Shown one piece after another: positions 19,936 through 31,760 of a stretch of 64,000 nt of DNA. Under the pieces are notes generated by a model that saw only the letters and a program-made list of their open reading frames with translations, did not search any database and was not told the DNA's origin. Every line of letters begins with the position of its first letter. The stretch's first letter is position 1. The stretch comes from Aurelia coerulea (lineage: Eukaryota > Cnidaria > Scyphozoa > Semaeostomeae > Ulmaridae), in assembly GCA_039566865.1 (NCBI GenBank), contig CM076943.1:38882663-38946662 (forward strand). The letters run 5' to 3'. The position numbers and the translations under genes are program-made.

Positions 19936-22340
19936 CATAAAGAAAAGGGTGTATGTCGTATTAACAAGGATACGTTGAAATTTATTGAACAAAATACCAA
20001 CCTTTTGCTACAGTAAATATTCTAACTGAAAAGATACTGTAAGTCTTTCTACGCCATGACTGAACTTGCCACCCGGCGGGTCAGCTCTAGGGGTCCAAGT
20101 GTAACCATGTTCGTCTACGAAATCTCTGAGAAAGGGGGCAACATTTTCATCAAATCTAGGACAGAGAAACCAGGAAAAAGGGTAGTTTTTTGAGAAAAAA
20201 ATCCCAGATTTTCAAAATAAGGGGTAAAAATATATTTCCAGCATGAACATCATATGTTAAATGATAAAATAACTAGAAACCTACAACAACTGCAACCTCA
20301 ATTCAAGTCAGGTGATGATATCTTTTTCAAATTACAGGTCTTGCATGCATTGACACCACTGTTGTCTTCGCAAAGAATTCTTTGGAAATTCTTGCGAATT
20401 CTGAACAAATTTTTGAAGTCTTTATGATACCCCTCAAGAATTCTTGTATGCATGGAGAACACTTGAAAGATCCTTGAGAATTCTTACCTAATTCAGATGG
20501 TGTTGATGCACACAGAAACAAGTGCAATCACCTTGCAATGCAGAAACCAATTCTATCTCCTTTTTAAAAGCACTAATTGTTAGCCCATTGCAAGTTGAAA
20601 ATGGAAACATAAACAATTTGACATAAGAACCAGTAAAAGATTAATATTCAATTATTCAACATAGAAATAATGGAATATTGTCTGTCTTCCACAGCTTTTT
20701 GCAGCACCCCAGTGAAAAGGAAGGATGTTGCAAATATTATCTCAAACTGGCAACAAATTCATTTGTTCATTCATAGAACATCAGCAACATGTAGCATAAA
20801 ACCTTGCTGGATATGCTTGATGCTGATAAGTCATAGCAATTTCACTGCAAATTTGTTTTGACTATTGTTACAAATCATCAACATTTGCCAATTGCCATTA
20901 TTACCAAGTTTGGAAATCCAGCTGTTTTTTCCTCTTCAAATCAAATGAGATAGCCAGCTGAGATGATCCTTTATTTGTGTGTCTGATGTGCTATATATGT
21001 TCATTGCAAATACGACTCGACTGTAGTTCAAATGATTTAAAGCAATGGATCGTTGGTTGCTTAGTTTTGTCCCATGTGTTATTCTCTGACTCTGTTAAGG
21101 TCAACTGGCTGCCCTCTTTGTTGGGCCTAAAAAGGCAATTAATTGCATTTGACTGCATGAAACAACAGTCCCAACCATCGGCTTCAGCTTCCTTCTTTGC
21201 CTTTTTCCAGGGTAGCTAATTATCGACTTTTAGCAATGACTTGGACGACTTCTATTAAAGCATATTGAGTTCTTTTTATTATTCAGGACTCAGGAGTACT
21301 CTGGTATATTGTAATTGTAAAGTAATTGTAAAGTAACGGCTCTCAGGCTTTTCGCGCCAAGAATGTTAGTTGTTGTAGTTGTTGTTGCTATTTGTCCAAA
21401 GATGGCAGTGGATTGTGGATGATAATGTTATATTGGAGAGAATACCTCTCTTTTGAGCTTGGTTGAAGTTATAGGTAAGAGTTCATTTTTGCTTTGAACT
21501 TTGTGGTTTTAGTATAGCAAGCCTTGGGCAGTTCATTGCTGATAAATATGCCCGTTATTTTGCAAATGCCGGTAGATATTATTATGACGATGAGACCATA
21601 TAATAATGGCCTAAGTAAGGCAAAGCTTGGTTATGGTTGATTGATCGATTGAACTTTTGCTTTTATGGAGGTAAAACGGAATCGAATCAAATACTTGATA
21701 ATCATATAAACTACCTAAATAATCTCATCTCTGCCATAAACTTTACATGTTTACCAACTGAAGTTAGATTCACCAACAGTTGTTGTATTTTTTGTTAAAT
21801 AAACAAATATTATGTTTGCAGATCAAATGGAATTATGTATGCTCTTGCTTCACCTCCTACTAGGAATTAGCCACGGTAGTAAAGATTTCCTAATAATGTT
21901 ACATATCGCAAATGTTTGTTAAATCAGTTGTATCATTATTTTTTTGGTTTACTGCAGGTATAGTCACAGTCATACCAATTTTGTTATTTTAACAGTTTTG
22001 TCAACAAACGGTTCCTTTTGCAGTCCAGCTAGCATTTTCTATCATATAAGCACTTGCACTGGCATTTGTTATTCAAGTATTGCATATTTACAAGTTGTAG
22101 TAATAAAGGCCATGTACACAATAACATGACAGGAATTCTGTACATTTTGATAAGAATTCTTGAGCCACACAAAGACTTCAAATGTTTCTGAACAAGAATT
22201 CTTAGGCAGGAAAACCATGTTAATGTGGGCAAGGCCTGTAATACTGTAGTAGCATTATATAGGTCTTGATATATATATGTTCAGCTTGTGGCCCATGGAC
22301 AAAACCTCCAAAATCTCATTTTCTCGGACCAATCAGATAC
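19936..22340. other. No gene recognised; AAGAATTCTT-rich repeats
   Basis: No convincing exon. Two stretches, 20360-20480 and (inverted) 22130-22210, share a unit with TGAAGTCTTT and CTCAAGAATTCTT. The rest, about 20500-22120, shows neither a coding frame with splice sites nor a recognised repeat. Confidence 0.35.
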
Positions 22341-22344
22341 GAAT

Positions 22345-23190
22345 AACCGAAGAAGACCAAAGAAGCCTGTGGAGATTTTTCTAGATTATACCTACCTTCG
22401 TGAAACGCAAGCTGGATAAAAAGCTGCTTGAAATTTCCTGAATTTTTTGAAGAAATCTACTCTCCAGATATTTGCGTATTTAAGGTTGGATGCCAGTTAA
22501 AATATCTCCAGGTTTGGCAGAGTTAATGTCTCTCCAAACCGATAAGGGTCCGAACCTTGAACAATAGAAACTCTGCCCGAGAGGAAATAGTAATGATAAG
22601 TTTAAGAACGACCCAACAAACACCGAAGTTTTCAATTGTTATTGCTATTGTTTATCCGCTAAAGTTTCCATGCCCTTACGATTTCTATGTGAATTGAAAC
22701 AATCAAAAAAGGCGTGTTTATGCATTTCAAGTCATGTGGCAATACCCTAGGGAAGTTTCTGTAGTTTATTACTTTTTGCATTCATGACACCAGCTTTCTT
22801 GTTGCGAAAAAATTTATCAAATTCAAAAGAGGTTTTATTAAGATGTTTTATCACTTGCTTTTGTGGCATAAACAGGCTTCAGCAAGCCGTCGCTGATTTT
22901 GTCTATTTGAGATGCGATAATTCCACAAAACCTGGAGATCTTTTATACAGTATCCAAACTTGTATACCCAAACATCTGGAGAGTGGATTTCTTAAAAAAA
23001 ATTCGGGAAATTTCAAGTGATTTCATTGTCCTGGTTGAGTTTTGTGAGAGCAGGTAAAATTTGGAAAACTGTTCACGGGTTTCTTTGTCTTCTTCGGCCC
23101 AGAACACACGGAACTCATCCAACCTTACGAAACGAAAATCAGCCAGAAGACATCGCCGCTTTCTAACCCCTTGAGACAAAATTCAAATTT
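22345..23190. repeat. Family H inverted-repeat structure
   Basis: Arm 22345-22490 (CGAAGAAGACCAAAGAAGCC, then TTGAAATTTCCTGAATTTTTT and CTACTCTCCAGATATTTG) is repeated in inverse order at about 22960-23120, and the right arm extends further to 23190. The minus-strand reading of the right arm (GVRKRRC, then VRLDEFRVFWAEEDKETREQ) is open over 78 codons and matches the scrap at the window start. Possibly a transposon-borne coding fragment of unknown family. Confidence 0.5.
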
Positions 23191-24789
23191 CAGAGAAGTG
23201 GGGCATATATGGCAATTTTACAGAAGTCTTTGATGACATCAATTATTGTTATGTTTGAAGAATGAAAACATTATTTTCCAAGAAGTGGGAATCTCCAACT
23301 ATGTGATGCAATGGTGGAATTTAGGCCTGGTGTTGCTGCATGCTTTGGGATTGCTTTCGGTGGCAGTTATGTGCTTGTGACTCTTCTGGGTCGTTTGCCA
23401 TCAGTGGTAAACGACTGTGAGGGGGTCTTGGCGCTGATATTGCCCTTGTCGGTGGTGGTTCGCGGGTGGGTGTAGGTGGTGGGGGGGGGGGGCGTTTCTA
23501 TTCGCTGCATAAGCACTTACACTGCAGGACCTGCAGCGATCACACATTTTCATTCGTTAATTAAACTCGGAACTAGAAGCTTGAAAAGTGCCCCTCAGAG
23601 TAAGGTTTGTTTCCAAAAAAGAGATTCACTGTTAGCCATCATTGAAGTACACATTGTAGGATTTTTTATTTTGATCAAATCTCGATCAAATTGGCCAACT
23701 GCAGGAAACTGGGAGGTCAGCGTACCGGCCCATGTTGTCTGCCCGAAATTGCTTCTTTAAAGCTGGTGATTACCATTGAAAATAAAAATTTCCGGGCCAA
23801 TACACCGTTCCACCGAGACTGTAGAAAGAACAGAGGGATAACCGGAAGAAGTAGAAAAGCAAGGAGAAAATCAGAGGTAGTGGGTGGGTGGGTAACGAAA
23901 GGGCTCCGTCGCTTTTTCTTGAAGATTAAAGATGTACTCCCTATCGGAGAAATTTACAAAACCTTTCTGGATTCTGCTAACATCGCATGAGTCCCCGGGC
24001 GTAGCCTATGTCATAAAGTCACCCTGGATGAAAAAAAAATAAAAGTAACCATGTATTATTATCGGTAAATACGGTTTTGGTAGCTGCAAATTTAGGAACA
24101 CTTCATATCTTTCTGACCCAAACCTTCAAACCTGGGAAATCACCATCGCCATTAGTATCAAGTCAGAACAAAACACGAGGAAGGGTGAAGGCCGGTGAAG
24201 CCTCTAAAAAGTTGAGAAAATATGTCCTTCTTGGTGGAACAACAGGCCACTAGATTCTGGCATAACATAAAAGAGTGCTTAAAAAGGAAAAATCGCAGGT
24301 ACTTCTAACCCTGGGGGAGTTAAAGGGAAACAGAGAAATAAAACCATCGTGGCCATGTCTAAGCAGTGATGATAGAGCACGCTGAAAAATACAACACTTG
24401 TCGAAACTTTAAACATGTTTTCACTGACAAGCTATCAAGAAATATCCACAAGACCAAAGGTAATTTTTATTTTATTTTCTATTCTATCAAAAAATTTTAA
24501 AATACATGCCAGCAGGGGATTACTCTAGCTACAAACTATTTTACAATACTGCAAGGACTTGAGGAGCAAAAACTTAGGACTACTTCGTGGCATTATGAAA
24601 AATGCTAAACTACATACAATTTTACATAAGTGCTACATACGATTTAAAAGTTAAAACGATAAATACTATACTGGAGTTTATCCAGCACTAGATGTCAGGT
24701 TGGGGCTGTAATAACCCAACAATGTCACTAGCAAAACTTTTCTGCTCATTTCATTTGGATAACATAATAATAATAGTAGGCAATAGTTT
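23191..24789. other. No gene recognised; G-rich spot
   Basis: Contains a G-rich stretch ending in a G-run (23479-23491). No exon or RNA gene supported. Open frames at 23476-23990 show no recognisable domain. Confidence 0.35.
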
Positions 24790-26105
24790 CACAGTAGGCA
24801 AATGAATAGTAAGATTAACAGAATACACGAAAGAGCCTTGAGAATCGCATACAATGATTACGAATCTAGCTTCAACACCCTGCTTGGAAATGATGACTCG
24901 GTTAATATTCATGCAAGGAACCTACAAATTCTTATGATCGACTGGGGGGGCTCATTCACCCCCCCCCCACATACTTAACTGAGCACTGCTCCAAATTGGT
25001 TCAACGAACCAGGAAATGGTTTTTTGACTTTTAGTTTCTATCTTTTTGAAGAGTGATTTTGTGTGAAATTTTGAAAAAAAATTCAGAGGGCTGGGGGGTT
25101 GCTGTTTTTTTCAGAGTGGTAGGGGCCAACTTTTAGTTATGCTGCTATATAGATTAAAACTGATCAACAGGGTTGTTTCTACCTAAGCTGTGTAATTTTG
25201 TTTGATTTTTGTGCACTATAGGTCGCAAACGGCATAAGATTCCCCGGGGGTATCCTCACATAGTACTACTAACGATCAGTTTTCATGCATATCTTGAGAA
25301 TCTGTTTTACAGTGAGAATTTTTTTACTTGAAAGTGTTTAGTTTGTCAAGATATTACTGGGAAAAAATGCTGATGTCAGCATGCTGGGAAAAAACTGGGA
25401 AAAAATGCTGATGTCATGCTGATGTCAGCATTTTTTGCAATAATCCAAACAAAAGTTTCAAAAGGAGAAATGAAGTATGCAACGATCACTTATCATTAAA
25501 GTAGCTTTCATTGTAATATATGGAGAAATTCTCTATTACGGCTGCATTTGTCATTTTTCAGAAAACAAGATTTTTAATCTCTCTATCCGCCATCTTGGAT
25601 TTGCCAAAAACAAATTTTTCACTTTATAAGTATATTTTCACCTTCTAAAAATGCTTTGATTGGCATAATTTGGTTTCAAAAATCAATCTTCGGAAATTAT
25701 AAAGATTTAAAAAAAAGTTGATTTTTTCATTTTTTTTCGTGCACACGTGCCAGTTGGTCTTGAATAGTTATGACGTCATATCTATTTTTAGAATTATTTT
25801 TGTGAAAAATGATAGATCATAAGCACGGCTACCTGCGTGGTGAGTTTCGTCCTCATAAGTGAAGGAATGGCGATTTTAGAGAGGGGGGGACTGAATGAGC
25901 CCCCCCCCCCAGTCTTCTAGTAGCTCAAAAAGCCCAGTCTGGATAGGGTTAAAACTAAGGAGAACATCAACCCCTTTTTATGCGGGAGATTTTCTGTGAG
26001 CGTCGTGTTAATTTCAATCTGAGAAACAATAATGACTTTGTGCTACCAAGAGTAAGAACAACAAGTTACGGATCCGAAACTATCAAATATATAGAGGATA
26101 TATAA
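24790..26105 (+). pseudogene. LINE C-terminal fragment split by PB-E2
   Basis: Reads SKINRIHERALRIAYNDY and NIHARNLQILMI up to 24940, then resumes after the inserted MITE with FKTKENINPFFM, RREIFCERRV-like residues and VLPRVRTTSYGSETIKY. This is the same C-terminus as the LINE at 13648-15210 (HERALRI, IFKTK, LPKVRTTSF). Catalytic RT motifs are not present. Dead fragment. Confidence 0.8.
24941..25948. mobile_element. PB-E2: piggyBac-like MITE inside a LINE
   Basis: The right end GGATAGGG is followed by TTAA (25949-25952), which is also part of the LINE sequence encoding FKTK. G and C runs with CTCATTCACC and GACTGAATGAGCC boxes sit near both ends, as in PB-E1. The extreme left end (TTAA plus CCCTATC) is missing, so the copy lost about 20-50 bases there. 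One TGACGTCA (25771-25778) and a CCGCCATCTTGGA box are inside. Confidence 0.75.
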
Positions 26106-26919
26106 TACATTTCGAATACAGTCCGGATATAATTTGTCAAAGATGGTAGATTCACCTGATGATGCCGTATGGATATACAGCGAAATATTGTAAATTTTAT
26201 CAATGAATATTGAAACATGAAGCTTCTCGTAATACTTTTTCTTATCAAACTCTACGCCCGTTGTAACATTTTCAATGGTAGATTTTGCAATGCAGGGCGA
26301 TTCAGTGTCGTTTAACTGCAATCAATGGTGCGTTCACAACAATCCTGTGTCGTGCAACTGCAATGAAACACGATGCAATCTCAACGAAGAGCGGTTGAAA
26401 CCAATCCGATTCCAAAAGCAATCCTGTACTGTATCGTGTCACTGAGGCCGTGTATCGCTTTTTTCGTCTATCACAGTGAAAGTGCGTACACGTATAGCTT
26501 GTTCCAATTTCAGGCATTAGAAATAAATTTCAAACTCCTATCTCGAAAGCTCTGATCACATTGCCACGCTGTGGCATTGGTATTGGTATTGGCAGCGATA
26601 TTGCATGTCTCTCTTCATGGGCATTGGAATTTGGCAGTGACATTGCATCTCTCTCTCTCTCTTTACTCTCTCGACTCCTTTTTTCCCGCTTTCCCAATCC
26701 TGATTTTCGTGACACCTTTTGCCGCATATTTTTACATTAGCAGTGTGATAGTCTTTGGAAATGTTTTCAATGAAAACGTAGTGAATTTCTATAATCGGAA
26801 ACTCGAATTTGAATACTTGGGAAATATTTAGAATTTAGAAGCAGATGACTTGCAAAACAACGAGAGGAACGCTAAATGTGTAAAACTGAGACAAAAAACA
26901 CGGGGAGAGCATTTGTAAC
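26106..26919. other. No gene recognised
   Basis: LINE 3' flank and unassigned sequence; short TC-rich run near 26646-26670. Confidence 0.35.
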
Positions 26920-27006
26920 GATCATCAGATTGGATATAGCAAAGTTACCTCTATGTTTGCAGTCTGCAAACATGGAGGTAACTGTGTTATATCCAATCTG
27001 ATGATC
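26920..27006. repeat. 87-base near-perfect hairpin
   Basis: Arms of about 42 bases: GATCATCAGATTGGATATA at the left and its exact inverse TATATCCAATCTGATGATC at the right. The inner parts pair TACCTCTATGTTTGCAG with CTGCAAACATGGAGGTA. Almost no loop, so it is a palindrome able to form a cruciform or long hairpin RNA. Confidence 0.85.
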
Positions 27007-27023
27007 AAAATATTGTGCCACAG

Positions 27024-27395
27024 ATGCTGCAGGTATCGCAATATCACTTATTTACAAGATTTGATACCCTCAGTATTCATGAACAGCTAAGCCTACTGCA
27101 AAACTTCTTTGCAGAAAAAATTTGCGCGTTGGAAAACAGTGCTAAAAAGGAGCTCAATGAGTTAATGACAGTTGATATTTATTGGACCCCTAGACCTAAT
27201 CTGCTCAGTTTTGTTTTACCCATTTCAAGTCAAATGACCATACTCTTGGGATGTTTTAGTATTATGCTACTTTTTGCATTCATGGCACAACTTTGCATGG
27301 CACGAAATATGTCAGGGAAATCTAAAGATGTTTTAGGAAGTTGTTGGGGATATACTCAACAAGAGAATAAATGTCCAAGGACAAGATCCGTGTAA
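27024..27395 (+). CDS. Unrecognised ORF with one membrane segment
   Basis: ATG follows an acceptor-like CCACAG. The 123-residue frame has a predicted helical N-terminus and one clear hydrophobic span (MTILLGCFSIMLLFAFMAQL) at about residues 72-91 counted from this ATG, then a basic tail. I recognise no family. Codon use gives no strong support, so this may be chance. Confidence 0.2.
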   Translation: MLQVSQYHLFTRFDTLSIHEQLSLLQNFFAEKICALENSAKKELNELMTVDIYWTPRPNLLSFVLPISSQMTILLGCFSIMLLFAFMAQLCMARNMSGKSKDVLGSCWGYTQQENKCPRTRSV

Positions 27396-28145
27396 ATGCT
27401 CAATCGTGCTTCCGTGCTTGATTTGTTGGTTTTATTAAATGCATTTTGATTGAAGAAAGGTATTCTTTAGTGACTATATCAATTGCTGTATTTGACAATG
27501 TCAGTCTTTAATCTTCTATTTGAATGTGTGCTACAGCACGACGGTCCTTGTTCAGAACTTTCACACTATGATCGAGGAGAGTACCACAAACAGCGCATTT
27601 GCAGTTTTGGATCTGCTGGTTTGGATGTGGACACTAATCTGGACTTTCAAGATAGATATGTCAAATTCCAATGCATCATTATCAATAAATAAGGTATCTC
27701 TCTTCAAGTTAACTATCGAGGACTAGTTCAAGAATTATTTCCAATTAATCCAAGCTAAATTATTAACGGTGGCCCCGATAAAAGCTGTTAAGGACCAGAA
27801 AGGCTTCTGCACGAAAACAAATATTTGCCTGCCACATTATTGCAATGTTTAGCACTTTTTACGAGGAGGAGATGTTTATTTCTAGAGTTGTTTCAGCAAA
27901 GTTTGGACTTCGTGATCTTGATGATGAAGGTCTTGGATTTTGTCAAATAAATTTTGGATTTCTAATTATGAGTGGAGCTTATTCCCCATAAATTGCTGAA
28001 ATACTAACAATCGAGCATGTCAAAAACTGCTAAGCCACAAACAAAGATTTTTACTTCTTCCAATGCTGAAGCTACCGGAGCAAGCCTTTCAAAATCAGTT
28101 CAACTAAAGAATAACAGTTTCTTTGATCTTTCAATTTCTGTAAGC

Positions 28146-28223
28146 GCGTTTATTGACAAAGTTTGGCTTATATGATGCGTTCTCTGTGAGTGCGTTTATT
28201 GACAAAGTTTGGCTTATATGATG
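28146..28223. repeat. Short tandem duplication
   Basis: GCGTTTATTGACAAAGTTTG and the following GCTTATATGATG occur twice (28146-28177 and 28192-28223), separated by 14 bases: an exact 32-base direct repeat. Confidence 0.85.
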
Positions 28224-28516
28224 TTTCAAAAGAGAGCACTTCTCTGTACATATTCATAATTGAAATAAGGCCACTTTTCTGCTCCAAGCAACTTAAAGAG
28301 AATCAACGGAGATAAAAGCCCCGCACGGAAGGAGTCTGGGCATTCTATTATTAGCCCATTGAATTTGATATTTTGAGACGTTCGTGGATATTGTTTATCC
28401 AGAGGAACAATAACGTGCGTAGGAGTTTCTTTGTCCTATTTATAGACTGCCTCTACTTAGCTCCGTTGATTCACTTTAACTTGCATGTGTCTACGGGGCT
28501 CTCATTTATTCGTAAA

Positions 28517-29607
28517 ACCATGGGCAATAATGCACCGTTGATGTGGCCTATATTATGATCAAAATTGTATTTTTACTCACTGTGTTGTTTCTCTTCCACA
28601 AGATTGCAAGTACAGCGCTTGATAATGTTCAAGGAATCAAACGCCGCCAATATTCAAATTTCAAATACAGTTGAAACGGTGGGAGCTCCTACGCATCATT
28701 TCAAACTTCCCTTTAAATAGTGACTGGGTATGCAACGGAGCACAACTCGCTAAGCCAACTTTCGTCAACAGCTCGACCAATTTCGCACACCATATTTGGA
28801 ATCTGCCATGCCAAACGTCACAACTCCGAAACCAATAGCCTTGCGAAGGAATGCGAGGGCGCTATCTCCAGGGGGAGTTGAGCAAGACATGTTCAAAGCT
28901 TTCAATCATGAAGCAAAGAGTTTGATGTAATGAATAATCTTCAGAATCTTACGAATATCTTATGTTCAATATGCTTCCTTCATATCAAATATCCGTTAAA
29001 TCAAGCTGAATTAGATCGAAAATATTTTTAATCACAGCACAAAATCTACAACGGAAGTTAGGTGTTTAAACAGCGACTCCATTCTCACTCTAAACTTTGA
29101 CATTTATATCAGAAATATGAAACGAATTGTTCACAAACAACTTCGCCACATAACCGAGCAATGTAGATTTATTGATTCAGTGGGCGGGTTCAGAAATTCT
29201 TCTTCGCCATTTTATCTCTGCAAAGAGCACCTTTTATGAAACCCCCGTGGTAGAATGGGGCTTTGCAAAGCCCTTTGTTCACCATTCTTTTGTTCTAGTA
29301 AACCGCATTGGTCGAGCTGTTGACGAAAGTTGGCTTAGCGAGTTGTGCTCCGTTGCATACCCAGTCTCTATTTAAAGGGAAGTTTGAAATGAGAATTATC
29401 GCTGCGTAGGAGCTCCCACCGTTTCAACTGTATTTGAAATTTGAATATTGGCGGCGTTTGATTCCTTGTTGTGATGAGAGAAGAACGAAGGAGTAGCAAC
29501 ATTATCAAGCGCTTTACCTGCAATCTTGTGGAAGAGAAACACAGTGAGTAAAAATACAATTTTGATCATAATATAGGCCACATCAACGGTGCATTATTGC
29601 CCATGGT
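28517..29607. repeat. Large inverted repeat, arms about 270-300 bases
   Basis: Arm 1 (28517-28782) begins ACCATGGGCAATAATGCACC; arm 2 (29312-29607) is its inverse with small indels, one of 20-odd bases. The spacer of about 530 bases is unrelated AT-rich sequence. Both arms preserve MIKIVFLLTV and an HKIA segment, suggesting duplication of a coding exon. No terminal TSD was identified. Confidence 0.8.
29396..29581 (-). CDS. Short ORF with signal-peptide-like start
   Basis: 61 residues on the minus strand. The hydrophobic start IKIVFLLTVFLFHKIAG looks like a secretion signal, followed by a short polar stretch (SHHNKESNAANIQ). The inverted copy (plus, from about 28557) keeps the hydrophobic start but then loses the frame. 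A GCAG|GTAAAG donor-like site right after the signal suggests it could be a first exon. No family recognised. Confidence 0.25.
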   Translation of the reverse strand: MAYIMIKIVFLLTVFLFHKIAGKALDNVATPSFFSHHNKESNAANIQISNTVETVGAPTQR

Positions 29608-30129
29608 AAAACTCTTGGCCCGATTGAAAAAGTCAAACGCAAACTTTATCTAAATTTCCCCTCTCAGCCAATATGTCACAAACATCATATGTGCCTCCAA
29701 GCAAAACAAAATACTTTAGCAAATCCTTGACTTGGCATCTTTTCCACATAGTAAAATTGAGAAACCACAGCAATTTTTCTATGTTTTCATTCTAATATCT
29801 ATTAATGATCTGCCACAAACCAGTTTTCTTTTTCTTTGATCACGAGGAGCAGAGAACGAAATAACAAAACATATTTGATCACGAATATTTTCCCGCCAAA
29901 GTCTCTCCATTTTATGAGGCTCAAAGTGCATAGGAGACCTTTCCCGTCTTCATACATTTGCACCAAAAGTGCTTTCGTATTCCTTTGGTTAAAAGGGCAA
30001 TAAATAAGCTCCATTTATTCATAAACAAAAATCTAACGTTGGCAAGTAACGATCATTCAATCCACATTCCCGAACTCGAAGAAATAAATGTTCCCTTGTA
30101 AACAACGTTAAACATCAGACATCACTTAG
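29608..30129. other. No gene recognised
   Basis: No exon or repeat supported between the inverted repeat and the palindromic MITE. Confidence 0.35.
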
Positions 30130-30550
30130 TGCATGTTTATATGAGACGGGCTGGCCCGTTAGCCAGCTGGCTCGCCTCCAAGCCAGCTCGGTTTTACATG
30201 AGACATTCGATAGTGAGCCAGCCCCGAGCCAACCCGGCCCTTGGGTGCCACGTGCAGTCTTTCTTTTGTGTAAATTTGAAAGAAAGATACAAAAAAATTT
30301 CCTGTTCTTCCAATCTGCTACTGCTCTTCGCGTGCGTTACAGGTGTGCTAGCACGTTTATATGAGAAAAGTCAGCCCGTTTGAGGCGAGATCCCGGCATT
30401 CGATAACCGGGATCTTGGCAAGACGGGCCAGCCCGGCATACATATAAAGCGCAAACTGCTGTTTACAAAGCTGTGACCAAATAAGTAGGGTCTCACCTGA
30501 AGGCGAGCTAGTTCGCTAACGGGCCAGCCCGCCTCATATAAACAAGCCCT
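30130..30550. mobile_element. Palindromic MITE M, copy 1
   Basis: It starts TGCATGTTTATATGAGACGG and ends in the inverse CTCATATAAACAAGCCC. The ends carry GCTGGCCCGTTAGCCAGCTGG-like inverted boxes, and there is an internal ACGGGCCAGCCCGGC palindrome. It is GC-richer than its surroundings and has no coding frame. The second copy (45459-48578) is interrupted by two younger elements. Superfamily uncertain because no clean target duplication was found. Confidence 0.75.
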
Positions 30551-30849
30551 TGAATGTGATAAGTAACTCTTTATTTTCAAGTTGCAAGCGTTTGTGAGCC
30601 CTTCTGGTCCATTAAGCGCACAGAAACTGGAGTTAAATTCGCTTGTCCTTGCATTATTTCGCCCATTGCAATTGCATTTCAACGTTTGCTGCATCGAAAT
30701 GCTCCATCGAAAATATCCTTCAAAAAGCAGCTGAAATTTACTTACTGAACAAGGCCAATCAATAATTCGGAACTATTTTTGGATGAAAATCAAATGCGTA
30801 TATCTCTTGGAATCATTTAAATGCAACCATGATCATTTAAAATTGTCAT

Positions 30850-31174
30850 ATGATAGGGGGAGGAGGGGGCTCTCTCCTCAATTAGTTTACCTATTGAGAG
30901 AGCTCCTCCTTTACGTAATTCCCTCCATACAATTTATCTAATTTCTCTGGATTTGTATATTGTATTATTTTTCCATATCAATCTATTAATTTCTGTAATA
31001 CTATCTTATTTCCTTGTAGTTTAGTTATCTGCTGGTATAGTAAGTTATGAATAGTACCTTGTGCATTTACAATATATGAACTGAACTGAACTGAACTGAA
31101 CTGAACTGAACTGAACTGAACTGAACTGAACTGAACTGAACTGAACTGAACTGAACTGAACTGAACTGAGCTCA

Positions 31175-31207
<33 letters not shown>

Positions 31208-31665
31208 CTTGGCCAAATTTTGGGTAGGGGTCTGCCGCGAGCATCTTCAAAAGGGTACCGTTGGCTAGACTAATTTTTACGAAAATGGTACCCTTGGCTA
31301 GACCAATTTGACCATTGTCTGAACCAATTTTTACGAAAATGGTACCCTTGGCTAGACCAATTTTGACCATTTCCTCGACCAATATTGTCAAATTTGTGCC
31401 AAATATGATATCATGACCGTTCGCTAGACCAATATTGTCAAAAATGATACCCTTGGCTAGACCTTTGCTGGCCAAAATTGCAAAAAAGTATACCCTTGGC
31501 TAGACTAGAAGTCCGAAAAAGTATACCCTTGCTCGCGGCACATCCGCAGGTACCTTTACTATGGAAGAACCCCCCCCCCCCCCGTGACTGAACTGAACTG
31601 AACTGAACTGAACTGAACTGAACTGAACTGAACTGAACTGAACTGAACTGAACTGAACTGAACTG
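30850..31665 (+). mobile_element. LINE 3' end with (CTGAA)n tail, split by D2
   Basis: Bases 30850-31078 match the 3' UTR of the LINE at 40062-41512 (CTCTCTCCTC, ATTAGTTTA, CTATTGAGAG landmarks). They run into pure (CTGAA)n at 31079-31165, and the array resumes after the inserted hAT-like element at 31587-31665. So the pentamer arrays are the 3' tail of this LINE family. Confidence 0.75.
31173..31586. mobile_element. hAT-like MITE D, copy 2, 30-G end
   Basis: It starts CAC plus an unbroken run of 30 G (31176-31205) and ends in a C run plus GTG. It is inserted in the (CTGAA)n array with a 7-of-8 matching flank (ACTGAGCT / ACTGAACT). The interior is highly similar to D1. The minus strand is open throughout with repeats of GLAKGTIFVKI. 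Confidence 0.75.
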
Positions 31666-31760
31666 GTTTGCTGTGAGAAGAGGATTCCCCTTCGAAGAAT
31701 CTCCTCCACCTTCCAGAAAAGAAGCGCGCCGTTCCAAACCTCTTTGAAAGGTCTATTGCA

